Positions 55,102 through 64,000 of a DNA stretch of 64,000 nt are shown piece after piece. The translations under genes and the position numbers were made by a program. Position 1 is the stretch's first letter. Each line of letters opens with the position of its first letter. Under the pieces are notes generated by a model that ran no database searches, was not told the DNA's origin, and was given only the letters and a program-made list of their open reading frames with translations. Source of the stretch: Isoetes taiwanensis (Eukaryota > Streptophyta > Lycopodiopsida > Isoetales > Isoetaceae); NCBI GenBank assembly GCA_021234155.1, contig JAJEKV010000398.1:109138-173137 (forward strand). Direction: 5' to 3'.

Positions 55102-55998
55102 TCAAAGCGCTAGGCAATAGACAATTTCTTGTTGATCGCGACTAAACTTTACATTTCCCTTTTGCCTGTAACCAACCCTAATGCCATCAATGAAATAATG
55201 GAAGTCGTTAGCAATCTCCTCTGTCTCCATTAGCACTCTTAGCTCTGATAATGGCCATTCGATTTCCATGGTGGCTGTATAAATGACTTCCTCCCCTCGC
55301 CATACTCGAATATCTACCGCATCGGAGTGTCTGTTATGGTCCTCAAATGGCTTCCAAAAAGTTGTGCAGCTTCTCTTTTTCTGTTTCCTTCGTTCTAGTT
55401 GACAATTAACGTATAAATATTGTTTTGGAAGAAAGTATCTGAACTTAAAGGAGGACTTAACTACGCGGCACTCTGTTAGTTGACCGGATGATTCGTGGAA
55501 TCGAACATCCCAGGTCGGAACAAAAAATAAGCCATCCACAAAATCGGCAGGAGGGAGAAAGCACATATATGTCTTCGGAGCTTTTCGAACTTCCTGCGCC
55601 ATCTGGAATATGTTAGCAAATACCTCAAACGGTGTGAAGATTTTGAAACTCATCCTCATGCCTCTGTTTTCAGACATTCCCGCTTGCACCTCGTCAGCCA
55701 GGCATTTCTTCATTGCAATTACATTGTTCTCATTAGTCTGTGGCTTACAAACTTCACTTAAAGGGGGCAATTCAACCGGCCTCAAGCTCAATTTCCTGAT
55801 CTTTACGTTGTAATGATGTCCGTAAAACCAGATGGCTATACCCCGCAAGGTCACGACATCCGTACCTTGGAAAAGCACAATTCCGATGTCTATATGATAC
55901 ACGACAAGGACACTACTAATGCTTTCGGCCGGAACGACATCCACGACGTCTGATAAACATAAACCTGCACAATAAATTTGTTTGTAAACACATGTCAA
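55102..55998 (-). CDS. Element D second protein, uncharacterised (298 residues)
   Basis: Intact minus-strand frame in an element whose other gene is broken. It begins MTCVYKQIYCAGLCLSDVVD, though the region before FYGHHYNVKIRKLSLRP may be partly intron: a stretch GTAAACACATG..TTGCAG-like is possible but unclear. The body has aromatic- and Cys-poor globular sequence (FFVPTWDVRFHESSGQLTEC, AVDIRVWRGEEVIYTATMEI, DFHYFIDGIRVGYRQKG) and ends IVYCLAL. No membrane segment, zinc ligand set or catalytic motif was recognised. Convergent with the putative transposase gene. Possibly an accessory DNA-binding protein of the element; function unknown. Confidence 0.5.
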   Translation of the reverse strand: MTCVYKQIYCAGLCLSDVVDVVPAESISSVLVVYHIDIGIVLFQGTDVVTLRGIAIWFYGHHYNVKIRKLSLRPVELPPLSEVCKPQTNENNVIAMKKCLADEVQAGMSENRGMRMSFKIFTPFEVFANIFQMAQEVRKAPKTYMCFLPPADFVDGLFFVPTWDVRFHESSGQLTECRVVKSSFKFRYFLPKQYLYVNCQLERRKQKKRSCTTFWKPFEDHNRHSDAVDIRVWRGEEVIYTATMEIEWPLSELRVLMETEEIANDFHYFIDGIRVGYRQKGNVKFSRDQQEIVYCLAL

Positions 55999-56774
55999 CG
56001 AAAGAAATGAAAAGATAAGGAGATCACACGACGCAAAACTGTCTCTATGCAGTTAAGTTGCTGACAGACAGCTTCACGTCGTGTGATCCGATTCAGGTGG
56101 TTACCATTTGCGGGCAATTTTGGGAAGCTGTTTTTGGTGGAGATTAGCTATTTGGCCATATCAGAAGGGGTATATGCATGTCGTATTGTTATACTTTCCA
56201 CTTTCCGACCGCTAGAATTCAACTTGAACTTTTTATCCTACCTATCCAATGTGTCCAAGACGCCTGATCGCTTTGTCGCTTAACTCTATGCTCGCCCCTC
56301 GTTGATGACAGCATACTCACCCACGAACCTATTGAGACAAAACCTCCCACTTCTTCACCTTGGGACTTCTGTAAATGAGGCAAGAACACAGAAATTATAG
56401 GAGACATGGATTGCGGATGAGGAGTGAAGGCGGAGAGGATGCACGAGAGGGGTGGAGTGACAAAGATGTAAGTTTGGCGCCAAAATTTGACAAGGGAGGT
56501 GACACTGACAGTAGGCGGTCAAAGACGCCATTATTTTGGGCGGCGAAGTGACTCCCGAAAAATACGGGCCATTAAAATGGTTGCAACAAAAGCGCAGGCA
56601 TCCCCTATGAAAATATGCCATGTGGATGCCAAGTAAGCCTGCTCATCCTTCTACCTGCCAACTAATACTGACTTTCGTAAAAAAGGCACAAACCTGATTG
56701 GTCGTGACGAATCTGACGTGGAAATCTTTAACCCAAGATATGAGCCATTTTGAGACCCCAAATCCGCCCTAATG
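55999..56774. other. Element D right end, non-coding
   Basis: Contains the inverted pair GATCACACGACGC (56022-56034) and its complement GCGTCGTGTGATC-like CGTCGTGTGATC (56077-56088), then plain sequence to the TIR. The mirror region at the left end (51889-51957) has CTCACACGAAGCGAA and TGCGCCGTGCGATCC. Confidence 0.65.
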
Positions 56775-59700
56775 TTTCTTGTTCTTATAGCGGCGAAAAA
56801 GAACTGGGTACATCTATCTCCATCCGTGAACCATTGCAACCCTGTCTTCACCCTAGCTTCGGTAGCTTTTACAGTTTCTATAGCCTTGATCTGAGATAGT
56901 AACTCCCTTTCTCTAACTCCACTAGTAGAGCCCACGAGCACGGAGTTGTTCTAATTTATGGTACAATGCAGTCAAGAATCCTCTAGCTTCAACAGCTCCG
57001 ACTCTCCCCCATTCTTTTGCAAATGACTTTACTATCAACAATGTTGCAACAATCCCAGACATGCCCCTACGAGATGAGAAGTTCTGAGACCAAACTTGAT
57101 TACAACCAACTTTGAACTCATCTTCCTCCAAGCATTTGCAATTAAGTTCTAGTAGGCCTATGACAATTTGCCACATTATTGGATAAGAGTTGCAGATTAT
57201 GATCAGACACGGAGCTATCCAGAAGATATGAGTAATAAAAATCTACTAGCAAAGCAGATGCACAAGTATTAAAGTATCCTCTATCATGTCTTGCATAAGC
57301 TCTGCCTACTCATGTCCAACCATTACACCACGTGAAGAACTGATCACCATCAATATCTATAAGCTGGCAATCGTGTAAAAGGCTTAACCAATATTCCTTC
57401 TCGAACCCTTGCACCGTTTTAAGACCTCGACCACTTTTATCTCTTTATAACTCGACCATGTAAAAGTGTCGAACCAAAAACCATACAACATTCTACGCAA
57501 GATAAAGAATTTTACTCACAATTGCCCACAAAGCACCACGCTGGCGAGGTCTATTATGAGCATAGACATTTATCAAACCCTATTCTTGGCCTTTATCTTT
57601 ACACTTCATTATTATTTGCCACGCAAACCTATCTGTATGAGTAAAAGAGACCTCCACGGTGGACTTCCATGCAGTAAGCACACCAGCCTTAGATGCATCA
57701 ACAGTGGATATCAAGACATTATTATCACGTCCAAACATATTAGCTACTTTATGTACATCACCTTGGCAGTATTTATGCTCTTAAAGGCAGCATAAGGTAG
57801 TAGAAATCTTAGACAGGTAAAGAGATAACCTGCTTCTTTTACTTAGGGAAGAAGCCACTCCCCTCACATTCCAAGACAAAAGGTTCATGTGCCCTAACTA
57901 TTATGTTTCACCTCCATACCAATAGAGCCAGCATCAATCTTGTCCATCTCGCATGATTCTGAAGGGAGGTCAGCCCATCTCGTCCTGCCAAGAGGATGGC
58001 TCCTCTCTGTTCCACCCTTCCATTGTTTTGTTTAGCATTTGGTGAGGGAGAGCCTTCTCTCTGCTCTATAAAAAAATTGTTGGGTACCTGGCAAGGGAGA
58101 GCCTCCTCTTTGCTCCGCCCTTCTATGCAAAGTATCAGACTCATTCATGACATTAGAGGCATGTTGACTAGCCTTATTGCATGCAACTCTTTTCCAATTC
58201 ACATTTTGCCATCCCTCTTGGGTATTTTCATGATGCTCGTGGACACTTTTTTGCCACTCTTGCATCTCCTGGATCTTCTATAATTTGGCCTGCCTAGCAT
58301 CTGCATCAAAAGTGGGAGTATGCACAATCTTCTGCAGGATAGAGATTTTAGCATCAGTTGGAATAGCAACAACAGAGGTATTAGTAGCATTGTCAGAGGG
58401 GACAACAAAAGGTAAAGGGGACGCAATAGAAGTAGGAGGCACAGAGGAAGAAGGGACCATTGCAGGGCGATCTCTCTTAGCATGAAAAATTGCAAATAGA
58501 GCAAGTTGAGGAAACAAGTCAGCATACTTCAAAAAGGTAGGACCACTTTTCACAACACCAGAGTCGGGAAGACCACGATCAGAAGGAAGAGAGACACAAA
58601 GTTTTAACTCCATCAACAATATAATGGGCCAAATGAACTCAGACAATTAGCAATACTGATAAGAAACTACAGTACCAAGAGATTAGGAGGAAGATTAGGA
58701 ATAGAAAACCAGCATGGCATCTTAAGAGCATAAGCCATACCAGGAGCAAAGACAGGCGAGTAGAGCTGATACAAAATATAATCACTCCAGATTGGGTCCA
58801 CACCACGTGCCATCAGTTGTTCAACAGTAGTAGCATTATCAAAAACAATCAAGAAGAACTTTTTATCCAGCGTCTTTAAAGTTCGGTAAAGTGGTAGCCC
58901 TATTCTCTGAAGATGACCAGTCAACTAATAACCAAGCTTCCTAGTATCAAGAAGTCCTTATTGACTAACCACACTAAACGACATCAAATTACCAATACAT
59001 TTCTTCTGCAAATCATGATCAATCTCAACCATATTGTATCCAGACGTTTGAAGAGTATTCTTACACATTTTAGGTTGTTAAAAAAGTTCAATAGGAGGTA
59101 ATTGAAGCTTCAACTGAGTCTCCTTTGTCCTTAACTCCCCAAAAGATTACTAAGATCTTTCTTATTATCTTGAATCATCACATCAATAGCTATAGCAACA
59201 GAACTGCAGAAATAGTTGACGACAAGTCCTTCTTGATACCATCACTAAAACATTCCCTGCTAGCATTTACTCCAGGAGTTGAGGACCTCCAAGGAAGCAC
59301 ACGAGGTTGTTCTTTATTAGAGTTGGCATCAGGGGATACCGAAGCACCATCCACAGAAGCATTAATGTTATTCAAAGCACTTGTACTATTTTGTGCATTA
59401 GCACAAGGTGCCAGTGCAAAAAATCACCTTCTTGAAAGACACTCTTGCCAAGAGCTAGAGGGTAACATGTGATACCAAATTTGCCCCTTGCACCACCATG
59501 AATACAAGAGATTTTGCAGGCAATTTGGAAATTGACGCCATTCCTTTTCAACGGGGCCGAAACTATCAAGGTCAAAACAGCTATCAGCCAGAATTTGAAA
59601 CATATGATGCCACACACTTTGGAAAGAACATTGAATCCGCTTTCCAATGAGCCAAAACGGACCTAAATCCGAGGTCAATAACTCAAGCTATGAACAAAAA

Positions 59701-60320
59701 CGTCAAGCAGCCTTCGGCAGACAACTTAGGGAGCTCCCTCTCCCTAGCATATATTAAATTCTGATTTAGTTTGGCCGTAAACAGACTCCATTCCCTTATA
59801 GGGTTGTCTTTTTTTCATTTTAGAAATCCATTCGCTCCACCTTTATGCTGGTCGCGAATCAGATGGATTAGAGTTTCAGGTAGCCGCAAACAAAAATTGG
59901 TGGAGCCAGGGCCATAAAAATTAGTGCCCCTCCACTCTCCTTTTCCTTCTCAAACCCCGATATAGACATGTCGACCCTAGTTTCCCCCCGAAATCCCATG
60001 GCCATACACATAGATGGGGACATGGAAAAAATTAGTGGTCAGGATAGGTTTTTTCTTAGGAAAGATAACTATAAACAATACTTACAGTTCCAAATCCAGA
60101 ATGTATATGTTTAATTTCTAGTGGCTGTGATGCTTAATCGATGGCTTGCAATCCAGATTAGAAAGCGAGGTCTGGTAGAGAAGAAGTTCCAGCAAAATAG
60201 TAAAAGATACTAAAAGCGCTATTAGTGTTACCTGTATGCTTACTGTAGTTTTATATAACGACCAAAATTCACTAGATGTCATAATTTTCAAACACAGATT
60301 TCCATCTGATTTGCTCACTT
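56775..60320 (-). mobile_element. LINE B, main part (L1-type, inverted relative to LINE A)
   Basis: Reverse complement of LINE A 10040-13570. ORF2 start (NLLSWNVRG equivalent) lies near 57890, the linker KEWGRVGAVEARGFLTALYH at 57060-56990 and GLQWFTDGDRCTQFFFAAI at 56830-56770. ORF1 remnants (VDPIWSDYILYQLYSPVFAP, 58810-58740; SEFIWPIILL, 58645) precede it. LINE B keeps some codons broken in A and breaks others, so the two copies diverged independently. Interrupted by element D and LINE C. Confidence 0.85.
57960..58924 (-). pseudogene. LINE B ORF1 remnant
   Basis: Frames 58667-58924, 58278-58646, 58199-58525 and 58032-58265 carry the ORF1 protein in pieces: GHLQRIGLPLYRTLKTLDKK, TVEQLMARGVDPIWSDY, then LKYADLFPQLALFAIFHAK and KISILQKIVHTPTFDADARQ. 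Not translatable as one protein. Confidence 0.6.
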
Positions 60321-60481
60321 CATTATGGCTAGATGATGATCTAACTCCTGCTCAACAAGTAGAAATGAGATCCTTATTAACCAGGGTGAAGACTCTTAAG
60401 GCAGAAGGTAAACAAGCTTATCTATATGGTGGACGAGTATGGGTAAGGCCTGCACCAGGAGCAAAGGCAATCCCTGCATAG
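60321..60481 (+). pseudogene. LINE C upstream ORF, C-terminal end
   Basis: Reads WLDDDLTPAQQVEMRSLLTR and KAEGKQAYLYGGRVWVRP, then a stop at 60479. The pattern 'DLTPxQ...R..L..R...L...GK.AY..GGR' is common at the end of ORF1 in non-LTR elements. It is open upstream only because LINE B is fused to it at 60321. Truncated at its 5' side by the insertion. Confidence 0.55.
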
Positions 60482-60484
60482 GGA

Positions 60485-61498
60485 GATGCGACCCTCAGGT
60501 GTTGTGTTTGGAATGTGAATGGTCTTAGCAACTGGAAAATGATTTCAGTGATGAAAATGTTAGAGGAGATAGATCTAGTAATATTTCTAGAAACATGGGA
60601 GCATGAGAGCAACAGATTAGATGAGCTTGTAGGTTTTACAAAGCTGATCACTCTCTGGAATGAGAGAGGTTGTAGCAGACGAGGTTTTGGTGGCATCACA
60701 TGCTACATTAGGAAGGAGAAAACTAATTATCTTAGAGTCTCTAAAGTGAGCAAACACAATCAGTTCTTATGGCTGGAAATACTTGGGTCAAATGTCTTTT
60801 TAGCGGCTGCATACTTTGCTCCTCTTCAGTCTCCCGGGATATATGATAACACAGAGCTAAGCCTTCAAGATTCCTTCATGCATTTAGCCAAAGATATTGC
60901 AGAATATGTTCAGAAAGGGGAAGTAATCCTTCTTGGTGATTTCAATGCTAGGATCAGTAACCAACAAGGCCGAATCTTCAAAAATGACCCTTCTGATATA
61001 AGGATGGAAGAGATATGCATTCAGAAGCTAGGATGGGACCGAACATCTCTAGATATGTGCGGAAATCAAATGGGCTCATATTTGATTCAACTATGTGAAA
61101 CGTTTAACATGCTTTTGTGTAATGGATCGGCTAGATACCCCGGTACATCTGGTTTCACTTGCCATAGACCAAATGGTGACAGTGTAGTTGATGAAGCAAT
61201 TCTGTTTCAAGTTAAGGTGGAACATAAAGAAACAAGAAAGCAGATGAGGCAAGGCAGAATTAGAATTCAGCAAAATAAGGCTAAGCAGTACACAGCAACA
61301 GTTACCGACATCATGAGTGCAATAGAATGGCCTAGTGATTTTGGTGCTAGAAATCAGCTTTTTCTTGATATTATATTGAAGGCAGCCATCCAAGTGTTTG
61401 GTCAATCCAAAGGAGGTAAATCAAGGAAATGCACTAATGCTTGGTTTGATGAGGAATCAAAGATAACCCATGGAAATTTTTCTGAGTTCATACGATAA
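60485..61498 (+). pseudogene. LINE C ORF2, endonuclease domain
   Basis: Starts before MNGLSNWKM with TLRCCVWNVNGLSNWK, the first strand of the exonuclease-endonuclease-phosphatase fold. Further motifs: IDLVIFLETWE (catalytic Glu), RGFGGITCYIRKE, VFLAAAYFAPLQSPG, VILLGDFNARI (GDFN at 60935-60946) and SVVDEAILF (SxxDxx end motif). It then continues to WFDEESKITHGNFSEFIR, where a frameshift leads into the RT part near 61480. The endonuclease nicks target DNA to start reverse transcription. Sequence is close to intact, but the ORF is broken from RT. Confidence 0.8.
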
Positions 61499-62939
61499 GC
61501 AAAAAGCAAGGAAGCTCTTCAAGAAAGTGGTAAAAAGAAAGAAGGAGGCTTGGAAATCTAGATGGCAAGTAAAGCTAGTTGAAGATCTCAATAATGACCC
61601 AAGGAAATTTTGGAAACACACTCGGAAACCAGACACATCTTTGGGAAACTTCTCGCGAAGGGACCTCTTAGAGTATGCAAATGAATTATATAATCTACCA
61701 AGCAGTGAAGGAATGGAACTGATTGAAGGAGAAATAGTAGATGCTTTCACTATAGAAGACATCAAAATGGCTCTTAAACGTATGTCGAACGGAAAAGCTA
61801 GAGATTCGTTGGGTATGGCAACCGAGTTTCTCAAATGGGGAGGGGACATTGTAGCTGCACAAATAACAGAGTTGTTCAATTGTGTGCTACGATATGGATT
61901 TCCGAATCAGTGGTGTCTTAATCGGATTATCCCTATCCATAAAGCTGGGGATAGAGATTGTGTGAAGAATTATAGGACCATCATGGTTAGTAGTGTGATG
62001 GCAAAACTATTTGGAGCGGTGTTGGAAAAGAAAATTGGATCGTGGGCAGAATCACAAGATATCAGAGCCACGGGACAAGCTGGTTTTCGCCCCGACCACT
62101 CAACCATAGACCACCTGGTTACTTTATGAGTGATTGCGGAAGGATCCAAGGGAGCAGGTAAGGCACTTTTTTGTTGCTTTGTCGATTTTGCCAAGGCATT
62201 TGATCGTGTTCCGAGAGGAAAACTTGGTGCCAGATTAGAGCAGTTAAAAGTTCCTATTGAGCTAAGACAAGGAGTAGCATGCTTATATCAGAAGGTACTT
62301 GCTGAATTGTCCTTTCCATTAAACGGACCAGAGAAGATTGACTGTAATGTAGGTATCAAACAAGGGTGTCCATTGTCGCCAACATTATTTGGCTTGTACA
62401 TTGATGATTTAGAAAAATGGCTTATTAGAGAAGGTGGAGATGGAGTAAACCTTGTTGGATATGCCATCAACATCCTACTGTATGCCGACGATGTATTATT
62501 ACTTTCCAGAACAGAGATGGGATTGCAGAAACAGTTGATCACATTGGATAATTTCTGTAAGGCATCAGGCATGACTGTGAACAAAACAAAAACGAAAGTG
62601 ATGGTGGTTGGGACTAGAAAATCCGTAAGCATGACACTGGAAGGAGAAACCTTAGAGCAAGTAAGGCAGTATAAATATCTTGGTTTGGATTTCTCAAATG
62701 ATTATAAGTGGAATACAGGAGTTCAAAAACGAGTCATTGGAGGTATGAGGGCATTGTATGGTGTTATGAGCATTTGGAGAAACATGAATATAGATAAATG
62801 GGATATCAGGAAATTGATGTACAAGACGCTAGTGCAAACAGTTGTACTGTATGGCTCCCCAGCATGGAGTCCGAGCCTTTCGGGGCGTATGTGGAAGGAG
62901 GTAGAAAAAGTTGAAAAAGGTTTATTCTTGAAGAGTTAG
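61470..62939 (+). pseudogene. LINE C ORF2, reverse transcriptase domain
   Basis: Frame 61470-62129 then, after a TGA at 62127, 62130-62939 in the same frame. RT motifs in order: ALKRMSNGKARDSLGMATEF, NRIIPIHKAGD, NYRTIMVSSVMAKLF, QAGFRPDHSTIDHL, CFVDFAKAFDRVPR, GIKQGCPLSPTLFGLYIDDL, LLYADDVLLL (YADD at 62481-62492), MTVNKTKTKVMVVG and YKYLGLDFS. All catalytic positions are present, so the single stop and flanking frameshifts are the only visible lesions here. The window's first 338 bases are from the same family. Confidence 0.85.
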
Positions 62940-63652
62940 GGTGAAACAAAGAAGCGCCTTTATGCCATGCTACTGGTGAAACAGATTATTGCGCCATTGG
63001 AAGCAGAGGCTCTCCGCCGGGCTCTTGAATACCTTCGACGTATCAAAGATCTAGAACCCGGTAGGATTCCTCACCGCAGGTGCATTCTTGGAGTCATCAA
63101 AACAAAATTGCTCGGGGGTGGTATAAGCGGCTTCGCTTGTTGGGCGGACCAATGGGGATTGACGTAAATAGTTTGCCCGATACTCACATTGGCATGAGAG
63201 ACTTGATCACAGAGCAGGTAACTAGAAAACTATGGTGTGATTGTGGGGTGAAGATGGATTTTTATAAAAAGGAAGTGAATCCTATGTTGGTTTATGCTGG
63301 ACAAGACTATTTGAACGCAAATCTTGGAAAAAGGAAACGGAAACTCATAGCTCAAACTAGATTGAGCTCCCATGGGCTAGAGATCGAGATGGGACGAGAA
63401 GAAGGCACTCCAAGGTGGCAAAGAATCTGTCCTTGTTGTTGGAGGACGGTTGTGGAAGATGAGCAGCATGCCTTCTTAGAATGTCCAAACTTTACAGATT
63501 TAAGAGAGGAGTTTGATATCCATACAACATCCTTTTCTGAATTCTTGATGCTTGACCCATCAAAGATAGGGGGCTACCTCCAAGCGTGGTGGGCGCACAG
63601 ACAAGTCACTATTGATCTTCTCCAGTTTGTGGAGTTCTTTGATACATAGTTT
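62940..63652 (+). pseudogene. LINE C ORF2, C-terminal Cys/His region
   Basis: After a stop at 62937 the reading continues LLVKQIIAPLEAEALRRALE, shifts frame near 63110, and runs from WYKRLRLLGGPMGIDVNSLP to the stop at 63647. It includes ICPCCWRTVVEDEQHAFLEC, a CCHC-like arrangement (C-x2-C...H-x4-C) typical of ORF2 ends. Ends LLQFVEFFDT. Confidence 0.7.
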
Positions 63653-63729
63653 AATATGTCCAATTTTTGATACAATGTACTAGTTTTTGTCGCCAAATGG
63701 ACCTGAGGGTCTTCAAACGGCGTGACTTC

Positions 63730-63750
63730 AATCAATCAATCAATCAATTA
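63730..63750. repeat. (ATCA)n tail of LINE C
   Basis: Five copies of ATCA/AATC mark the 3' end of the element. Confidence 0.9.
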
Positions 63751-64000
63751 TTAGATAATATTGTTTGATCTATGCTTCTCTACATCAATCCATTATATAC
63801 TCCTTTCTACAACCTAAAACAAGTCGTTGGGATCAATGGAAGAAGAATATCTTTAATATATTTGCTCATAAATGGCACACAACTAGAGACCAATTGATAC
63901 TTCATTCCTTAGGCATAGAATCCAAGAAATTACTGATTTTTTCGACAATGTTTCTAGCAATTATTGGAGCAGTATCTAACACCATCTAAGATATATTAAT
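63748..64000 (-). mobile_element. LINE B, 5' part continuing out of the window
   Basis: Reverse complement of 9770-10030 in LINE A. The plus strand is open across it (63765-63989) but so is the corresponding minus frame of LINE A in part, so coding meaning is unclear. Confidence 0.8.

Larger units (their letters stand above)
51296..56774. mobile_element. Element D: 5.5-kb TIR DNA transposon inserted in LINE B without target-site duplication
   Basis: Terminal inverted repeats of about 30 bp start CATTAGGGCGGATTTGGG (51296-51325 and complement of 56745-56774; about two mismatches). Joining the flanks, CAAGT to TTTCTTGTTC, reproduces LINE A exactly (reverse complement of 13569-13583), so insertion left no duplicated bases. 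Inside are a broken plus-strand gene (52712-54522), an intact minus-strand ORF (55102-55998) and palindromic GATCACACGACGC motifs near both ends and between the genes. The superfamily was not identified. Confidence 0.85.
60321..63747 (+). mobile_element. LINE C: 5'-truncated non-LTR retrotransposon with (ATCA)n tail
   Basis: Delimited by comparing LINE B with the uninterrupted LINE A sequence (10020-10045): the flanks CACTT and TTATTAGATAAT are adjacent there apart from two bases, so the insertion has no clear duplication and a 2-base loss. It holds the end of an upstream ORF, an ORF2 with endonuclease, RT and a Cys/His-rich end, a short 3' UTR and an ATCAATCAATCA tail (63730-63748). A simple-repeat tail instead of poly-A is known in RTE and some other clades. 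Lesions are few, so it is one of the younger insertions. Confidence 0.85.

Overview
The window looks like nuclear DNA of a land plant with a large, transposon-filled genome. Introns are GT-AG, host genes are plant families (heparanase-like GH79, GH17 beta-1,3-glucanase, remnants of class II KNOX and BAG6), and most of the remainder is LINEs and DNA transposons in several layers of nesting. A gymnosperm-like species is my guess, but nothing here fixes the taxon. No bacterial operon, CRISPR array, rRNA or confident tRNA was seen.

Only two host genes appear intact. (1) A GH79 heparanase-like glycosidase on the minus strand (342-3096): nine exons can be joined in phase to a 526-residue protein. 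Its first exon plus promoter is duplicated about 0.85 kb upstream. (2) A GH17 glucan endo-1,3-beta-glucosidase with a C-terminal X8 domain on the plus strand (35992-37582): three exons, 457 residues.

The left-centre is a nest of four layers. An L1-type LINE (A, 9770-32335) is split by a 16-kb CACTA element (14436-30404, TSD TAT). That element contains two copies of a composite non-coding repeat (R). The second R copy is split by another CACTA-like element (19518-26403, TSD TTC), which carries broken exons of a class II KNOX gene and of a BAG6-like gene. Each insertion can be checked inside the window: removing the outer CACTA restores the LINE reading frame, and the intact R copy gives the empty site of the inner one.

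The right half holds a CpG-rich, probably young element of unknown class (about 39360-49230). It has a minus-strand gene resembling the DUF7869 family, a plus-strand gene ending in a region resembling N6/N4 DNA methyltransferases, and scattered 16-bp palindromes of the type GATCGC..GCGATC. After it come LINE fragments, then LINE B (same family as A, opposite strand, 50990 to the window end). LINE B is interrupted by a 5.5-kb TIR transposon without target-site duplication (51296-56774) and by a different, 5'-truncated LINE C (60321-63747). The region between the glycosidase gene and LINE A, and the stretches 32336-35990 and 37583-39350, show only repeats, hairpins and short unexplained ORFs.
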